The translations under genes and the position numbers were made by a program. A stretch of 64,000 bases of DNA, taken from contig JAIVFH010000005.1 of NCBI GenBank assembly GCA_025765595.1, positions 558,001 to 622,000 of the forward strand. Direction: 5' to 3'. The notes below the pieces were generated by a model. The model was not told the origin of the DNA. It did no database searches and worked only from the letters and a program-made list of their open reading frames with translations. This DNA comes from Obelidium mucronatum. Lineage: Eukaryota; Chytridiomycota; Chytridiomycetes; Chytridiales; Chytriomycetaceae. Positions 45,450 to 57,500 of this stretch are shown piece by piece. Every line of letters starts with the position of its first letter. The first letter of the stretch is position 1.

Positions 45450-46686
45450 ATGCAAAGCGAGTGCATTCCCATTGGATCCTACGCTAGTCTCTGCGCGCCC
45501 TTCACATCCAATGCATATCTGAACGCCACGGCACTGAAAGAAGCATACGAACTTTCTGGACCGTTTTCTGTTGAAGCGTGGGAGGCGGCAAGAACGAGCC
45601 ACCAGACGATGGCCTTTGGCACACCGCTGAATTGCCAGACTACCCCTCCTCCTACTATACCTTTTTACGCAACTCGATTGTGCTTGCTGGACATATTCAC
45701 TCGGTCCAAGGGGTGCAACCCGACAGCCCTTCCTCCTTCCATGTGTGCAAGCTCTTGCTCATCATATACAACCGCCGTGGAAACTTTGCTGGCTGATAGC
45801 ACAAAATGTGAACCAAAACCAAACACTCAGCTTGCGTCCAATAGAGATGCAGCTACCCAAAGTGGGAACGAGTGTTTTGCATTTGTTGTTGATGCGGACT
45901 TGTCGCACTGTATTCAGGGTGTTGAATCTGACGCTCGATCTTGTGGTAACTATCGAAACAATCCTCCTGCAATCAAAAAAAGCCAGATCTAAATAACGCA
46001 ATATGTCATGAATTGTAGGACTTGCGGGGAACCAAGACAGTGCAAAAGCATATTGTACTGCAAACAATAACACACCATCCTGCTGCGCACTTATCACCCC
46101 GACGACGCCTTCAGAAACCGGACATGCTATTTCTATTCACGCGATAATGGGAATCGCAGTGTTTGCACTCTTGCTTTGCATCTCGCTAGCTACTGCCTTT
46201 GTGATTATTCGACGACAGCCCGAACGACCCGCGGAAATTGGGGATATCACCATCGCGCGACAACCTAGTCAAGCGATTTTCCATCGCAGCTCAACACTGG
46301 TGAAACACCTATCCAATTCGTCACAGCCGTCTACTGAGTCAGTCAAGTCCGCCGCCTCCAGCTCAAATGCCTTCAACTCATTCACTCGTGTACCTACGAT
46401 TGATGACCGTGGTGAACCGGGAACTTCGTCTTCCGGTGGAAATTCAACGATCGCGATTCTTGGAAGTATGACCGAGTCGGAATTTGAAATCCAGTGTGGC
46501 GTGTATACCGTTATATTTGGGTATGTCCCGCAGTTATCGGATGAAATTGCTTTGGCATGTGGGGATCGTGTTCGTGTTCTGCAGTCTTTTGATGATGGAT
46601 GGTCGTATGGCAAGAATTTGGCGACTTCGGATATGGGGTTGTTTCCAAGTACCGCGTTAGAGTATGAATCACCCAAAACTCTGTAA
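45450..46686 (+). CDS. Single-pass membrane protein: Cys-rich ectodomain, TM, cytoplasmic SH3 (copy 3)
   Basis: The ectodomain begins ECIPIGSYASLCAPFTSN, followed by AYLNATALKEAYEL, ATRLCLLDIFTRSKGC, MCASSCSSYTTAVETLL and further Cys. An intron (about 45946-46018) joins SCG to LAGNQDSAKAYC. TM helix MGIAVFALLLCISLATAFVI (from about 46147), then a Ser-rich tail and a C-terminal SH3 (VIFGYVPQLSDEIALACGD, FDDGWSYGKN, GLFPSTALEY). By comparison with copy 1 the signal peptide should lie on an upstream exon; the AAAG before CGAGTGC is a possible acceptor, but I could not find that exon. The start given is the first Met only. Opposite strand to copies 1 and 2. Confidence 0.75.
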
Positions 46687-46760
46687 CAGTAAAAAAATCA
46701 ATTGGTGTTTTTTTTTCTTCCAAAGAATCAAACATAAATCTTGAAAGAAAGTGAAGTACT

Positions 46761-48841
46761 TCAAAAATCCAAGAACGAGAAATCAACCAAATCTGATTTT
46801 GATTTCTTCAATGCAGCAGCAAGCTCTTTTGGTTTCGGACCCGCTGTACTTGCAGTGGGAACTGCAGCGGAAGCTGATGATGCACGGGACCTCAAACTTC
46901 CTTGGAAGCTTGAAAGGGGTGTAACACTTCTCGCGCGTGACCTCGAAGGAGCATGAAGCATGTCAACTTTAACTTGTGCTTCATTAAACACGTCTTGATA
47001 TGTTGGTGTCTGGCTTGCTCGACGAGATTCAGTGTTTCCATCATCAACGACGAGCGGAATGAATGGGTTCTGCGGAACCAACATGGATTCAAGGTGCTGC
47101 TCCATGGGTGTGGGCACTGCGACGGCTGGTGTACTATCTCCGTCTTGTTCAGCTTGTTTGATAACAGGGCTTCGCTCCTCTGAAATCAGGTTATCTAACT
47201 CCGTCACTGGAGTTTCAGGATTCAAAGAAACTTGAATATCATGATAGACTCTCAATTTTCCTTCGGATGCATTTGGCGTCAAGGTATCACTACTGCCCAA
47301 TAATGCTTCTTTGTTGGATGATAAATCCTTTGTTTTCAATACTGGACTTTCATGACTGCTTGAGGAGTGCAATATCACGCTCGATGCAGGGTGAAACTTC
47401 ATCACAGTAGCTAAATCATCGATTGGGGAGTACAGACTCTGACTGGCGTTTATCCCCTTGACGCTTCCCTTCCGTACCAAGTGAGCGATTCGGGCGCAAA
47501 GATTGTGAATTAACTCTGATTGAGGGGTGATGAGCTTGTAAGTGTGTCGAGAGGAAAAAGCATCGTGGAATACGATTGTATCGGAAGTGTGCGTCCATTT
47601 GAGTTTTGCCCAGACTTCAATGAATTTGTATTGTGACTATTCAAGTATAGAGCAACATGATAAAATTTTAAATCAGTTCAGCGAGCGTAAAAAAGGGCAG
47701 TCCCTCTACTCAACATTTTTGTCCCGTTCAAAGACGACGATTCCATCAGGTCCAACACCTATCATCCATTTTTGCTGACGAAATTCGAAAAATCCGCCTG
47801 GAGGAGCATCTTTGGTGACCGGGAAAAACGAACAGCCATAACATCGCCATTGACGCACATAGTCCAAAAAACTAATCAGAATGTAAAAAAAAAAGGCATT
47901 TTCAAAAACAGGAATCTAGTTCTAACAAGCTTTACAATTTCTTTACCAGACTTGTGCTCTTTTGGTGGATACATCTTTCAATCTCTGATGCTCAAAGGCG
48001 ATAAGCTTCTCCCATGACCGTAAACTTTTCTTTTTAATAATTCGTGAGGAAAGAATTGATTTCGTCATGGTTAAATTTTTCCTGGTATTATTACGAGTTG
48101 GTTAAGTGTTCGGAGAATAGGAGAAAGACTCACGAAATATAACCAGAGGGACATCGCATAGGATCATAATTTCCAATCGAGGCTTGCAACTGTAGAGCAG
48201 CTAAATTTACAGCATCCTTGACGGTACATGGATACCTTCCAGTAATGATATTCCGTTTTGCTTCGCCGAATAGCATCTTCAACGCGACATAGTCCCGAAG
48301 AATGACTTCGCGTTCCGCCTTCTTGCAAACACTCGCTTCGCGTCGGAAAATCAGCCAGTATCTGTTGAACATATGATCGGGATCCACAGCCTGTGGATAA
48401 TGTGTATATTTGACAACAAGCTGTGGCCAGTCTTCGGCAACTTGCAATAAGTTTGCACGCGGTCGAATTTGTATTTCTAAATTAAAGCTATGGATTATGC
48501 ATTATTCAAGAAACTATGCGCGTGAAACAAGTTTACACACCCAAGTCTTTCCCGACAATCCAAAGAGCAAATAAAGAGACGGCTTCTTTTGAGATCCCTT
48601 GTCTTTCTGCGATTTCAGAGCAAACAGTTTCACATTTAACATCTTCGGGTCTGAATCTCTGATGGAGATCCAAGAATGTATCTCCAAGCAACAAACGCGT
48701 TCGAATCGAGACGCAAGTCAGATCGTTTGTAAAAGGATCAAAATGTTTCTGTATTGGAGGCGTCCATTCTTTGGTATGATTCGATATACTTTGATGAGAC
48801 AGGCATTTCTGCGGAAGTGCGACGGTTTGGATGTGGAACAT
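46761..48841 (-). CDS. FERM-domain protein (FRMD8/KRIT1-like)
   Basis: FERM domains link membranes to the cytoskeleton or receptors. The F1 lobe region reads LTCVSIRTRLLLGDTFLDLH. F2: AEDWPQLVVKYTHYPQ, FNRYWLIFRREASVCKKAER, MLFGEAKRNIITGRYPCTVK and DAVNLAALQLQASIG. F3: QKWMIGVGPDGIVVFERDKN, then WTHTSDTIVFHDAFSS and LITPQSELIHNLCARIA. The C-terminal 240 residues are disordered and Ser-rich, ending KSKSDLVDFSFLDF. Introns are near 48453-48540, about 47990-48135, about 47870-47945 and about 47640-47700. The F2 block with RYPCTVKD reminds me of FRMD8 and KRIT1; orthology is not shown. Confidence 0.72.
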
Positions 48842-48887
48842 CTAATAATAGTTTTTTATTTTTTGACAAATCCTCTTTTTTACACTT

Positions 48888-49565
48888 TTATTCCAAGTTT
48901 TCAGTTGACATATGTTTCATGTTTACGGCATTCAAAAGTTCTAGTGTTCTTCTCTTGTTGTTTTTTGCTTGCGTTTCGTAGTGTTCTGCGTAACTTTGTG
49001 CCAATCCATTCATGAAGCTGCGAGTCTCTTCGTCTGTTCTTGATGCCGAGATGCGGGCTCTGCAAAAATAGATCGCTAATCATTAGGGAAAGGCGAATCA
49101 AAAATGAAGTTGAATTACTTGAGTGATTCGGAAAATGACGTTTCAGAACTGTTGAACGTGTCGAAATACGCCGGAACGCTTCTGGTTGAAGACGGACGGG
49201 GTCTCTTGACTGTAGAGTAAGCACTATTGTCAAAGTAACGTTCTGTTTCATCGTTGGTGTAGAGAGAGGTGGGGAACACTCTTTTTGAAGGAGGTGGCTT
49301 GACGCGATGTTAGAAACAAGTGAACTGAAGAAGGTAAACAATTACTCACCACCACCGCCACATCAGCAACAGGTATACTTGCTAAATTTGGCACGTATGT
49401 GGGTGGAAGTGGAGAAACAGTTGTGCACAGCGTCGCCACATTCTTTTCAACATCTCCTTCGATTAATTTTGGCCGCATCACGATGATAAGTAACGTGGAA
49501 AGTATAATAGAGCTCGACAACGCCCCAAAGGCCACGATCATGAGAATCATTGTTTGGGAGTCCAT
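48888..49565 (-). CDS. Small single-TM protein of unknown function
   Basis: Starts MDSQTMILMIVAFGALSSSI, with one hydrophobic helix at about 6-29 followed by MRPKLIEGDVEK. A second exon (about 49130-49290) reads TSLYTNDETERYFDNSAY, then SSTRSVPAYFDTFNSSE. The third (48888-about 49057) reads ARISASRTDEETRSFMNGLA, then AEHYETQAKNNKRRTLELL. Introns have GTGAGT...CAG-type ends. No family recognised. It lies directly upstream of the FERM gene on the same strand (46 bp from its start), so a functional link is possible but unproven. Confidence 0.55.
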
Positions 49566-49690
49566 GATGGAGTAAATTTCAAGGAGTTTTGAAGCATTGG
49601 TTTTTTCATGATCTGACTTTTATTTGGCTCGCGTGCGTCGCATCAATCCGTGCCAAATCAAAAGAAATTCAAGTATCCCGCCTAATTATA

Positions 49691-50131
49691 TTAGCTGTCT
49701 TCGATTAAATTTGCATAAAACAGGCTTCGTAAGAGTTCGTCATTAAGAGTTATTAGTGATTCTGACGCAGTTGCAGCCTGTAATCAAGTTTGAGACCAAA
49801 ACGCATTCAAATATATGTAGCAATTTTAACTCACACTTGCTTTAATTAGTGATTGAATATTCTCGTTGAATGAAGCTGGTGGTTGTTCTTGAACAGGAAC
49901 ACTACCCTTTCCAAATGGCCCGGCTGAAGTTCCAAATTCAACATCACTTCGAACAGCATTTGATTGCGATAAGAATGGGGTATTTGAGGCAGCCAATGTT
50001 GCGAGGATCTGGCTCGCCATTGACGGTGTTAACCGCATGCGAATGTTGCTGGAAACCGCCGGTAAACTCTTAGCGCTTCCAAATAGAAAGTTTCTGCATG
50101 ATATCGACACTGCGCGGATCCCGATTGACAT
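49691..50131 (-). CDS. Small protein with probable mitochondrial presequence
   Basis: Two exons. The N-terminus MSIGIRAVSISCRNFLFGSA is rich in Arg, Ser and hydrophobic residues without acids, typical of a mitochondrial presequence. The rest (SMASQILATLAASNTPFLSQ, SFNENIQSLIKAS, then after an intron AATASESLITLNDELLRSLF) is helical and unrecognised. Start codons of this gene and the metalloprotease gene are 72 bp apart and divergent. Confidence 0.5.
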
Positions 50132-50203
50132 CTTGCACTGACCAGATTTGTTTGCACTTTTTTTCTCCAGACAACTTTATTTGGACGCAAACAAAAACCA
50201 CCC

Positions 50204-51739
50204 ATGAGAAATCTCCACAACATGCTTCTGGGCTTCCTGCTATTTGCTATAGATTCATGGACAGCACCGGTAGCTTCAAAATCGCGGAGAAAGCTAGAAT
50301 ATACCGTACCGCCTCTGTTAATCACGTCGTCGTCCGTTCTCGTCTCTGATCATTCGCTCCAATCGCTCAAAACTCCGACGTTTACTCCACTATCCTCAAA
50401 TTCATCCAGATATTCATTCGTTTATCAAAGATCAACTCTGGACTCAGAGCTAGCTCCTCTACCGTCCTCCCATTTTATGATCAAGAACTTCAACTTCACG
50501 TTTACCTGCAACCTCCCAAACCAGCCCACAAACAAAAACCTACAAACCACACGCGACGAAATCTGCAATCTTGTGAAAACTGGGCTTGCGAATGCAGCAA
50601 GGCGCATTCAAAAATGGGTCCTCTTTCAAACTCCAATCAAAATATCAATCTCTTTTGAAAGCGATTGTCGACGGAGTTCCCCGCAACTTGATACTGATCA
50701 AATCATAAACTGTCCTTGGAACAAATTGTTGGGGGCAGCGTCACCCACGAGCTGGAATGAAGTCAGTGGTAGTGAGACATTAGAAGGGTTCGATCCAGAA
50801 TACCTTTATCCACCCTCACTTCTCAAACAATATATCCCAAATGATCCAAGATGGATCAAAAGTGGGGATGATATTTCAGCCGGATTCAATTCAGACGCTC
50901 CATGGTGGTTTCCTGATGAAAGCAACCCGTTGGGCGAGGGCTCAGGGAGTGGCGGATCATATGCAGCACCACTAACCCGTACGCGTTCCCGCGAATTTGG
51001 AAAAGGAATTTTCCTGGATCCATTCGATGTTCACGCAGCCGATACGTTTGATAACTCTGTGCAACCCAACGACAAGATTTATGACTTTGAACAAACAGCC
51101 ATTCATGAGATCATGCATGGATTAGGTTTTATGTCTGGATGGGGTCAGTCCATACAAGATAATTCATTGTTACCAAGTGGGCCTTTGACATACCAGACCA
51201 AAAACGGCAAGAATGGAATCACCCTGGGAAAATCGTTCATATATGATAGAACATTGGCTCATGTCGGAGCTGGAGAAAATAGAGATGGTAATGGTGGCGT
51301 CATGATGCGGGACTATGCGTCTTCTATGCGGCGCGAAGCTGAACAAATTAGTGAGGTGATGATGATGGAAAGCAAGAGCAGCGAAGACTTTTCCACAGAA
51401 TGGAGAAAAAGATTCATTGAATCGAAAGCTTTTCAGCTTTCTTTGAATCTATACTCTTCCGTGGCTACCACGCCGATGCAGTTGGTTTCATGGTATCAAA
51501 CGGGTGCTGGAGAATACCGCTATGCAATAATATATACTCCACGAAGATATTCAGGAGGAAGCAGTTTAAGTCATTTGGACGCCTCAGTATACGGAGGAAG
51601 CAGTGAATACTTGATGCGGCCATTCTGTACAAGCGGTGCTGGGATTGATGGAATTGTGCCCATACATCGCGACGTGGGCGTACTTGGCGAGGCTGTTTCT
51701 GGAATACTTAGACAGATGGGGTATATAACAATAGAATAA
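50204..51739 (+). CDS. Secreted zinc metalloprotease-like protein
   Basis: 511 residues in one clean exon. Signal peptide MRNLHNMLLGFLLFAIDSWT (about 1-22). Zinc-binding motif HEIMHGLGFMSGW with His301, Glu302 and His305; the GLGF context places a Gly after HExxH, as in metzincin-type or related fungal extracellular proteases. Several Cys (102, 121, 155, 170) could form disulfides. Secretion and the motif suggest degradation of external or host/substrate protein, but family assignment is uncertain. Intact frame, no intron, unlike most neighbours. Confidence 0.72.
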   Translation: MRNLHNMLLGFLLFAIDSWTAPVASKSRRKLEYTVPPLLITSSSVLVSDHSLQSLKTPTFTPLSSNSSRYSFVYQRSTLDSELAPLPSSHFMIKNFNFTFTCNLPNQPTNKNLQTTRDEICNLVKTGLANAARRIQKWVLFQTPIKISISFESDCRRSSPQLDTDQIINCPWNKLLGAASPTSWNEVSGSETLEGFDPEYLYPPSLLKQYIPNDPRWIKSGDDISAGFNSDAPWWFPDESNPLGEGSGSGGSYAAPLTRTRSREFGKGIFLDPFDVHAADTFDNSVQPNDKIYDFEQTAIHEIMHGLGFMSGWGQSIQDNSLLPSGPLTYQTKNGKNGITLGKSFIYDRTLAHVGAGENRDGNGGVMMRDYASSMRREAEQISEVMMMESKSSEDFSTEWRKRFIESKAFQLSLNLYSSVATTPMQLVSWYQTGAGEYRYAIIYTPRRYSGGSSLSHLDASVYGGSSEYLMRPFCTSGAGIDGIVPIHRDVGVLGEAVSGILRQMGYITIE

Positions 51740-52072
51740 CAGTGTATAATCTGTGCGAGTCTGTACGTATTCGTTTGAATTGTCACAAAAAGCCAAAAGA
51801 AAAAAAGAGGATCCCAAATCCATCCCCAGATCCCGCCCAGCAATCGAAACGACTTCGTCTCGTTTTGTTTGAATCATCGCGTGTGTATATTGTATTTGAT
51901 CTCCAAAGAGCGTTTGGCTGGAAGTGCTCTTCTTGTCGCAACAGTCGCACTGATCCTCACCAAACATCGTCGCTTGAATCCTCAGCAAGAATAAAACAGT
52001 CAATCTCTCGTTTCACTCTCGGAACGTGTCTCGTTGTCAATCATCGCATCCTATAGACCAGTTAACCAACAG
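51740..52072. other. Intergenic, upstream of MAK-type kinase
   Basis: No gene recognised; presumably the 5' region of the kinase gene. Confidence 0.4.
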
Positions 52073-54503
52073 ATGTCCGTAACTGAAAAATTTGAAATCG
52101 TCAAGCAACTGGGAGATGGAAGCTTCGGATCTGTTCTAATGGGTCGGAATAAGTTCACGCAGGAAATAGTTGAGTTCCGTTATTTGAGATTTGCCAGTTT
52201 CTTTGCTAAACGACTGAAACACAGGTCGCCATCAAAAAAATGAAGAAGAAGTTTAAGACATGGGAAGAATGTACTCAATTGCGGGAAGTCAAGGTTTGCT
52301 TTCTAGATTCTGTTGCTGGGGTTGTTCAGACTGGTCATAACTCAAAACCACCAACAGTCACTCGCAAAACTTTCAAAACACGTCAACATTATTAAACTAA
52401 AGGAAGTTATACGGGATAATCGGACCGATGAATTGAGTTTTGTTTTTGAATTCATGGATGGGAACTTGTACCAAAAAATACGGGATCGAGAAGGGAAACT
52501 GTTTCCGGACGCCGATATTAAGAAATACACGTAAGAATTTCTTTTTATCTTCTTAAATGCACATCTGATTTCTATTTCTTTCTAGATATCAAGTCCTTCT
52601 GGGGCTACAACACATGCACAAACATGGATTCTTTCATCGTGACATGAAACCAGAAAACCTTCTGATGACGGGAGATATCGTTAAAATTGCTGACTTTGGA
52701 CTAGCGAGAGAGATTCGAAGTTTACCTCCATACACAGAATATGTTAGCACGAGATGGTGAGTTTCACTTGGAAATCAGCGACAGAACTGACGCCAACATG
52801 TAGGTATAGAGCCCCTGAAGTGCTTCTGCGAAGTACAAATTATTCCTCTCCAATCGATATGTGGGCTATGGGCGCTATCATCGCTGAACTGATCACTCTT
52901 CGACCCCTGTTTCCTGGAACATCTGAAGTTGACGAAGTCTTTAAAATCTGCTCGATTGTGGGTTCTCCGAAAACTGGAGAAAATTTGGGGTCTCTGCCAC
53001 AGCTCAACGAACAACGGAATATGTACTCAACACAACAGATACCAATGCAACGACGGCAGATTATGGGCGGCGGTGCATGGCCTCAGGGAATCAAATTAGC
53101 GAGTGCCATGGGCTTCAAATTTCCAAGTATTAATCCGGTGCCGTTGGAAGACTTAATTCCGAATGGATGCACCGAGGTTTTGCAATTAGTTGCGGACATG
53201 CTATTATACGACCCAGCGAGGAGACCAACCGCTGGAGAAGCATTGGCGCATTCGTGGTTTGATTCAATGGTTGGGAGCAGCTTTGCGAGAAATGCCGCTG
53301 GTGGGTCAGCTGCAATAGTAATGGGTTCTGGGAGTGCAGCTGGTAGGAAGACTGTGGCGGCTGCTACTATCGACAAAGGACTGCGCGGCAGTATAAGCAA
53401 AACAAATATGGACTCTCTCCCAATTATACCGCTAAAGGAGAGACCGCCTTTGGCTTCTGTGCCGGTTCCTGTTTCAGTTACTCAGAATCATCAGTTGCCA
53501 AAAGTACCTCAACAGCAACAACGGATGATCCGAACTCCAGACTCATTTGATGGGTACAGCAGTGACAGTGACGGCGATGACCCATTCTTACCAAAGTTGG
53601 ATACTCGACAAGCAGCCAGTATATTCTACCAAAGTAGCAAATAATGCACCATCTTCCAAAATCTATAAGACTCTACCTGGAATCAATAATAGTTCCTTCT
53701 CAGAATCAAGCGAATCCCTGAGAGATATTGTGGATGAGAGGTTGTCAGTTTCCAACAACAAGAAAGGGAAGCTTCAACAATTCATATGCACCAGCAATAC
53801 GGCATAGTAATTATGGGGGTGGTGCGGCTCCTGGAGGAGGGCTTCAGTTCACATCACCACCATCCAACGCAACATTCAGCACTGGTCGAAACAATCCGAA
53901 TGCTGTACCATCAACCGATACCATCAAAGAAAACCGAATTTACGGCAGAATTCAACTCGTCGCCAGTTCTTCCAAATTCAAAGCCCTGGAATCAGAGGCA
54001 GCAAGGTGGCGCGGAACCATCAAAGCCAAACGGGATTGTCGAAAATATGGGATTGGGACCTGTGGGGTAAAAGCAGCAAACGTAAAAGCAAAGCTGTGGT
54101 CCCACCTGTGATATCTCAGGGTGGATCACAAAGTCGAACTTCTGTCCAAGTCAACAACAACTATTACAACAATGTTCAACCTGGAGCAAATGCTCGTCGC
54201 GGAACTCGAACAGAAAATCAGCAACAACCATTTTATTCAACAACGGCAAGGAATATGAATGCAAATGCAGGCAGCAACGGAAGTCTCACAACGGGAAACT
54301 CGTATGGAGCAACATATCAGAAACTAAATCCAAGCAATATAGCTATACCTGGGGGAAAGTTGCGAAGTCAAACAAATGGGGTGGATCCTTTGTATTCTGG
54401 AATAGCGTCATCGCGTCATGCAGATGTAGGGTCGGGAGGGCCATTGTACCGAAGTATGCCAAATAACGGAAGCAAGGCAGGATTAGTTGATCGACGGAAA
54501 TAG
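52073..54503 (+). CDS. MAK/ICK (RCK-family) protein kinase, cilium-associated
   Basis: RCK kinases control ciliary length and intraflagellar-transport turnaround. Start [23 protein letters not shown] Lys in [10 protein letters not shown] (after an intron); [52 protein letters not shown] then [36 protein letters not shown]-lobe end [20 protein letters not shown]. The activation loop has TEY where human MAK and ICK have TDY. Introns split the kinase after QEI, REVK, KKYT and STRW. The C-terminal tail (from about 53640) is Asn/Ser/Gln-rich and changes frame at least three times, so it is provisional. The kinase core itself is clean. Confidence 0.88.
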
Positions 54504-54571
54504 CGTTTACAGAAATGAATATAGTGCTCACATCTTTTTCGGCTGCTATTAAAAAAACAAACAAATCACTT

Positions 54572-57500
54572 ATGACACTAATCCACTTGTTCGTGCTTCC
54601 CGACGCGGACACGGATCTTGTGCTCCTCATCCACAAACTCAAAACGACGCTGTTTCCGTTCCTTGTCCGCATTGCCGTTGCCGGCGTCTCGGCTGCGCCG
54701 CATCTTGTTGTATCGCTGGCCAGCGCCGGCGACGTTGCGGCGCTGCTTCAAACCGTTGCAAGTCTCGGCGCAAAAGCATCCGAAGCGCGGCCGGCGCAGC
54801 TCGAGCGAGCGGCGTCGTCAGACACCCTGAATGCGCCGCTGGTTGCAAGCGGCGGCGCGCCATCCCACACGCTGCTTCTGTCGGCGCCAAAGGCATTCAC
54901 GAAAGAAATGGTACAACGGATTCTGCAGTTTTATCCCGGCGTCGACTTTGAGCGGTCGGACCATCGTGTGGTTGTATTCAATGATGCTCTCTGTGCATCA
55001 ATGGCGATGGATGATCTGCTGTCCACAACCAACTTTAAAGTCGCATTTGAACCCACTTCGGCTGAAGGTCAGGATGACGAAGCATTGGATGTCGATGATT
55101 CCTTGACGACTATTTTAATTCGAAACATTCCCCGGTCCTCTGAGTTTGAAGTGCTGGCTAGTCAGCGAGAAAAGCCTGTCTGGGGTCGATGTGGAGTGTC
55201 CGCTGCTATGCACAGTTTACTCTCAAAATATCCTGGATTTTCTCGGATACATTATGGGTCCAAGAATATTCAAGCTGAATTCATAGATGCAACAGCCGCT
55301 TACAAAGCATTCGGAAGGTGAGAGCACTCAACATCATGCTTCTTTCTCTGACTTTGCGTTGAAAAGGTTATCTGCATCATGTTCCAAAATGAGTTTTACT
55401 CTGGAAGTCAAGCCGCAATTTGTGTCAGCGGTAATCTAATGCCATACCAACTCAATTTGTCTCTCTTCGTCTTTCGCCACCTGGGATCGATCCACTCGAT
55501 GCACGTGGTATTCTGACAAGAATTGTTCCTTCGTCATCCCTCAAAAACATCATCTTTTCGAGTAAGAAAACATCCTGCATTGCTGAATTTGCAAATCGCG
55601 AAGCTTCGATAGACGCTACAACTGGTATCAGGAACTCAACAAACCTATTCATGGAGTATTCTGAAACTTCAAATGGAGCCACTCGTCTTGCCAACCCTGA
55701 AATCACCGAAAAAGTGCAAGTGGGTGTTACAGAAGTCAAGGAGAAACCAGATGGGCAAGAAGAATGGAGCCAAAAAAGAAGAAAAGCGTTTCTTTGGCGC
55801 TGAACTCAGAAACTTTGCCTGCTGAGAATCCAAACGACACAAAAGCAAATCATTTGTCGACCGCAAAAGAGAATGTAAAGTGGGTTCCCACCCCACCAAA
55901 ATTGGAGCTGAAGAGTTCTGCATCTATCGAAAGGTCTCCAACACCAACTTCTCGAGCGAAAAGTTCAAGTCGCTCTCCCAGTCCTATTTCCACCAATGAT
56001 GCAATCGCAACGTCTCGTGGCTTCACAGGGTTTACTTTTACAAACGTTCCTTTGGGGTTCAATATTCGTGAACTTGTTATTCGAGAACCTGGATTCATCA
56101 AATTACTGTACAAACCATCATTGCGGACTTCCAACGACTCATCTGTGGATATATTCTTTTCGTCTGAATCATCTGCGAAATCAGCCAAAACTCTCCTCGG
56201 TCGGCTTTTTGCATCGTCTATCCTTCCAGAGCAAACTCTTCTCCGTTCAGATACACTAGAGAATGCGACCAGCCAAACAAAAAGCAGCACCGCTGCTTCA
56301 ACCGTCTTAAAATTCAAGAATTCAGAGAGCAAGAATTCGCCTGTTTTGCTGATTGAATCGCGAATCCACCAATTATTATCTTGTTTCGATGGATTTATAG
56401 GCTTGTTTTATGGATCTATGACAGTGTATATTAAGTTTGCTAGTATTGGGCAAGCCACAGTCGCATAGTTGAGTGTCTTTCACTTTTACAAATTAAACTG
56501 AATTTGTCTTTTTCAGCACTGCACTTCTATCGACAACGAATTTGAATATTAGATATTCTAATGAAGGGGAAATGGAGAATGCCATTAAACTGGCAGAGCA
56601 GAATGCTGGGAAGATGCAACGCAGCAAAGGCTTAACAGCAGCTGTGGAAAATGGCACTACAACTGTGATTGGAGAAGCTCCTTCAACCAAGAAGGTAGAC
56701 CTTACACAGCCGATAGCAACAACATCAAATGGTGCTGTCGCATCGCTCACAACTGCGCCAGAATCATCAAATGCTGTCAAACGAGTGAAAACATTCGATT
56801 CATCGGGACGAGCGATATCGCCTTCTCCAAGTGAAACAGTTTCAATGGACAATCAAAAGCACAAGTCCAAAAAGAAGCCAACTGCAGCGACACCTTCTCC
56901 GGAACCTACTTCAGCATCTACAACTACGCAGCCTGCAACCGTGACAGACGTTCTGAAAATATTTCGAGTTGGTGACGGCAACAAAAAATTGTTGATTCCG
57001 GTGGGCCAAGCAACAGAAGCTGGGAAAATGTGTAATGGTTTTATTTCTGCAGGTTGAAACTGGGAAGACTTGTTTCGTTCTATACGATACACCTCAGAAT
57101 GCGTTTGTGGCAATGTAAGTTGTATTCCATTGAACGAGATGTTTTGGGTTGTTTTAACTCCAGTGGAAGGGGTCGATTGACTTCCATCTTGAAGTTTTCT
57201 GTAGAGTTTTCGACAGAAAATGAAATGTTGAACGCCAAGAAAGTTTTGGAGAAATCCAAAGCGGAGAAACAAGTTCGCAAAGCAAGTGTCTTATCCTGGG
57301 TCCACCCAATCGTTACAGCAACAGCAGCCCCCTTTGGAACAAGTAGACGACAGCATTATGGATTCAGTACGCACAACTGGTCAGTTTTTTCTTCGAGAAG
57401 GACATGCTCATGGAAGTCGAGATCAAGGATCCAGGTCGTAATTTCCCATCGAGCAACCGACAATCTACGTCTTACAACCCAACTGGTTACCACACCAAAT

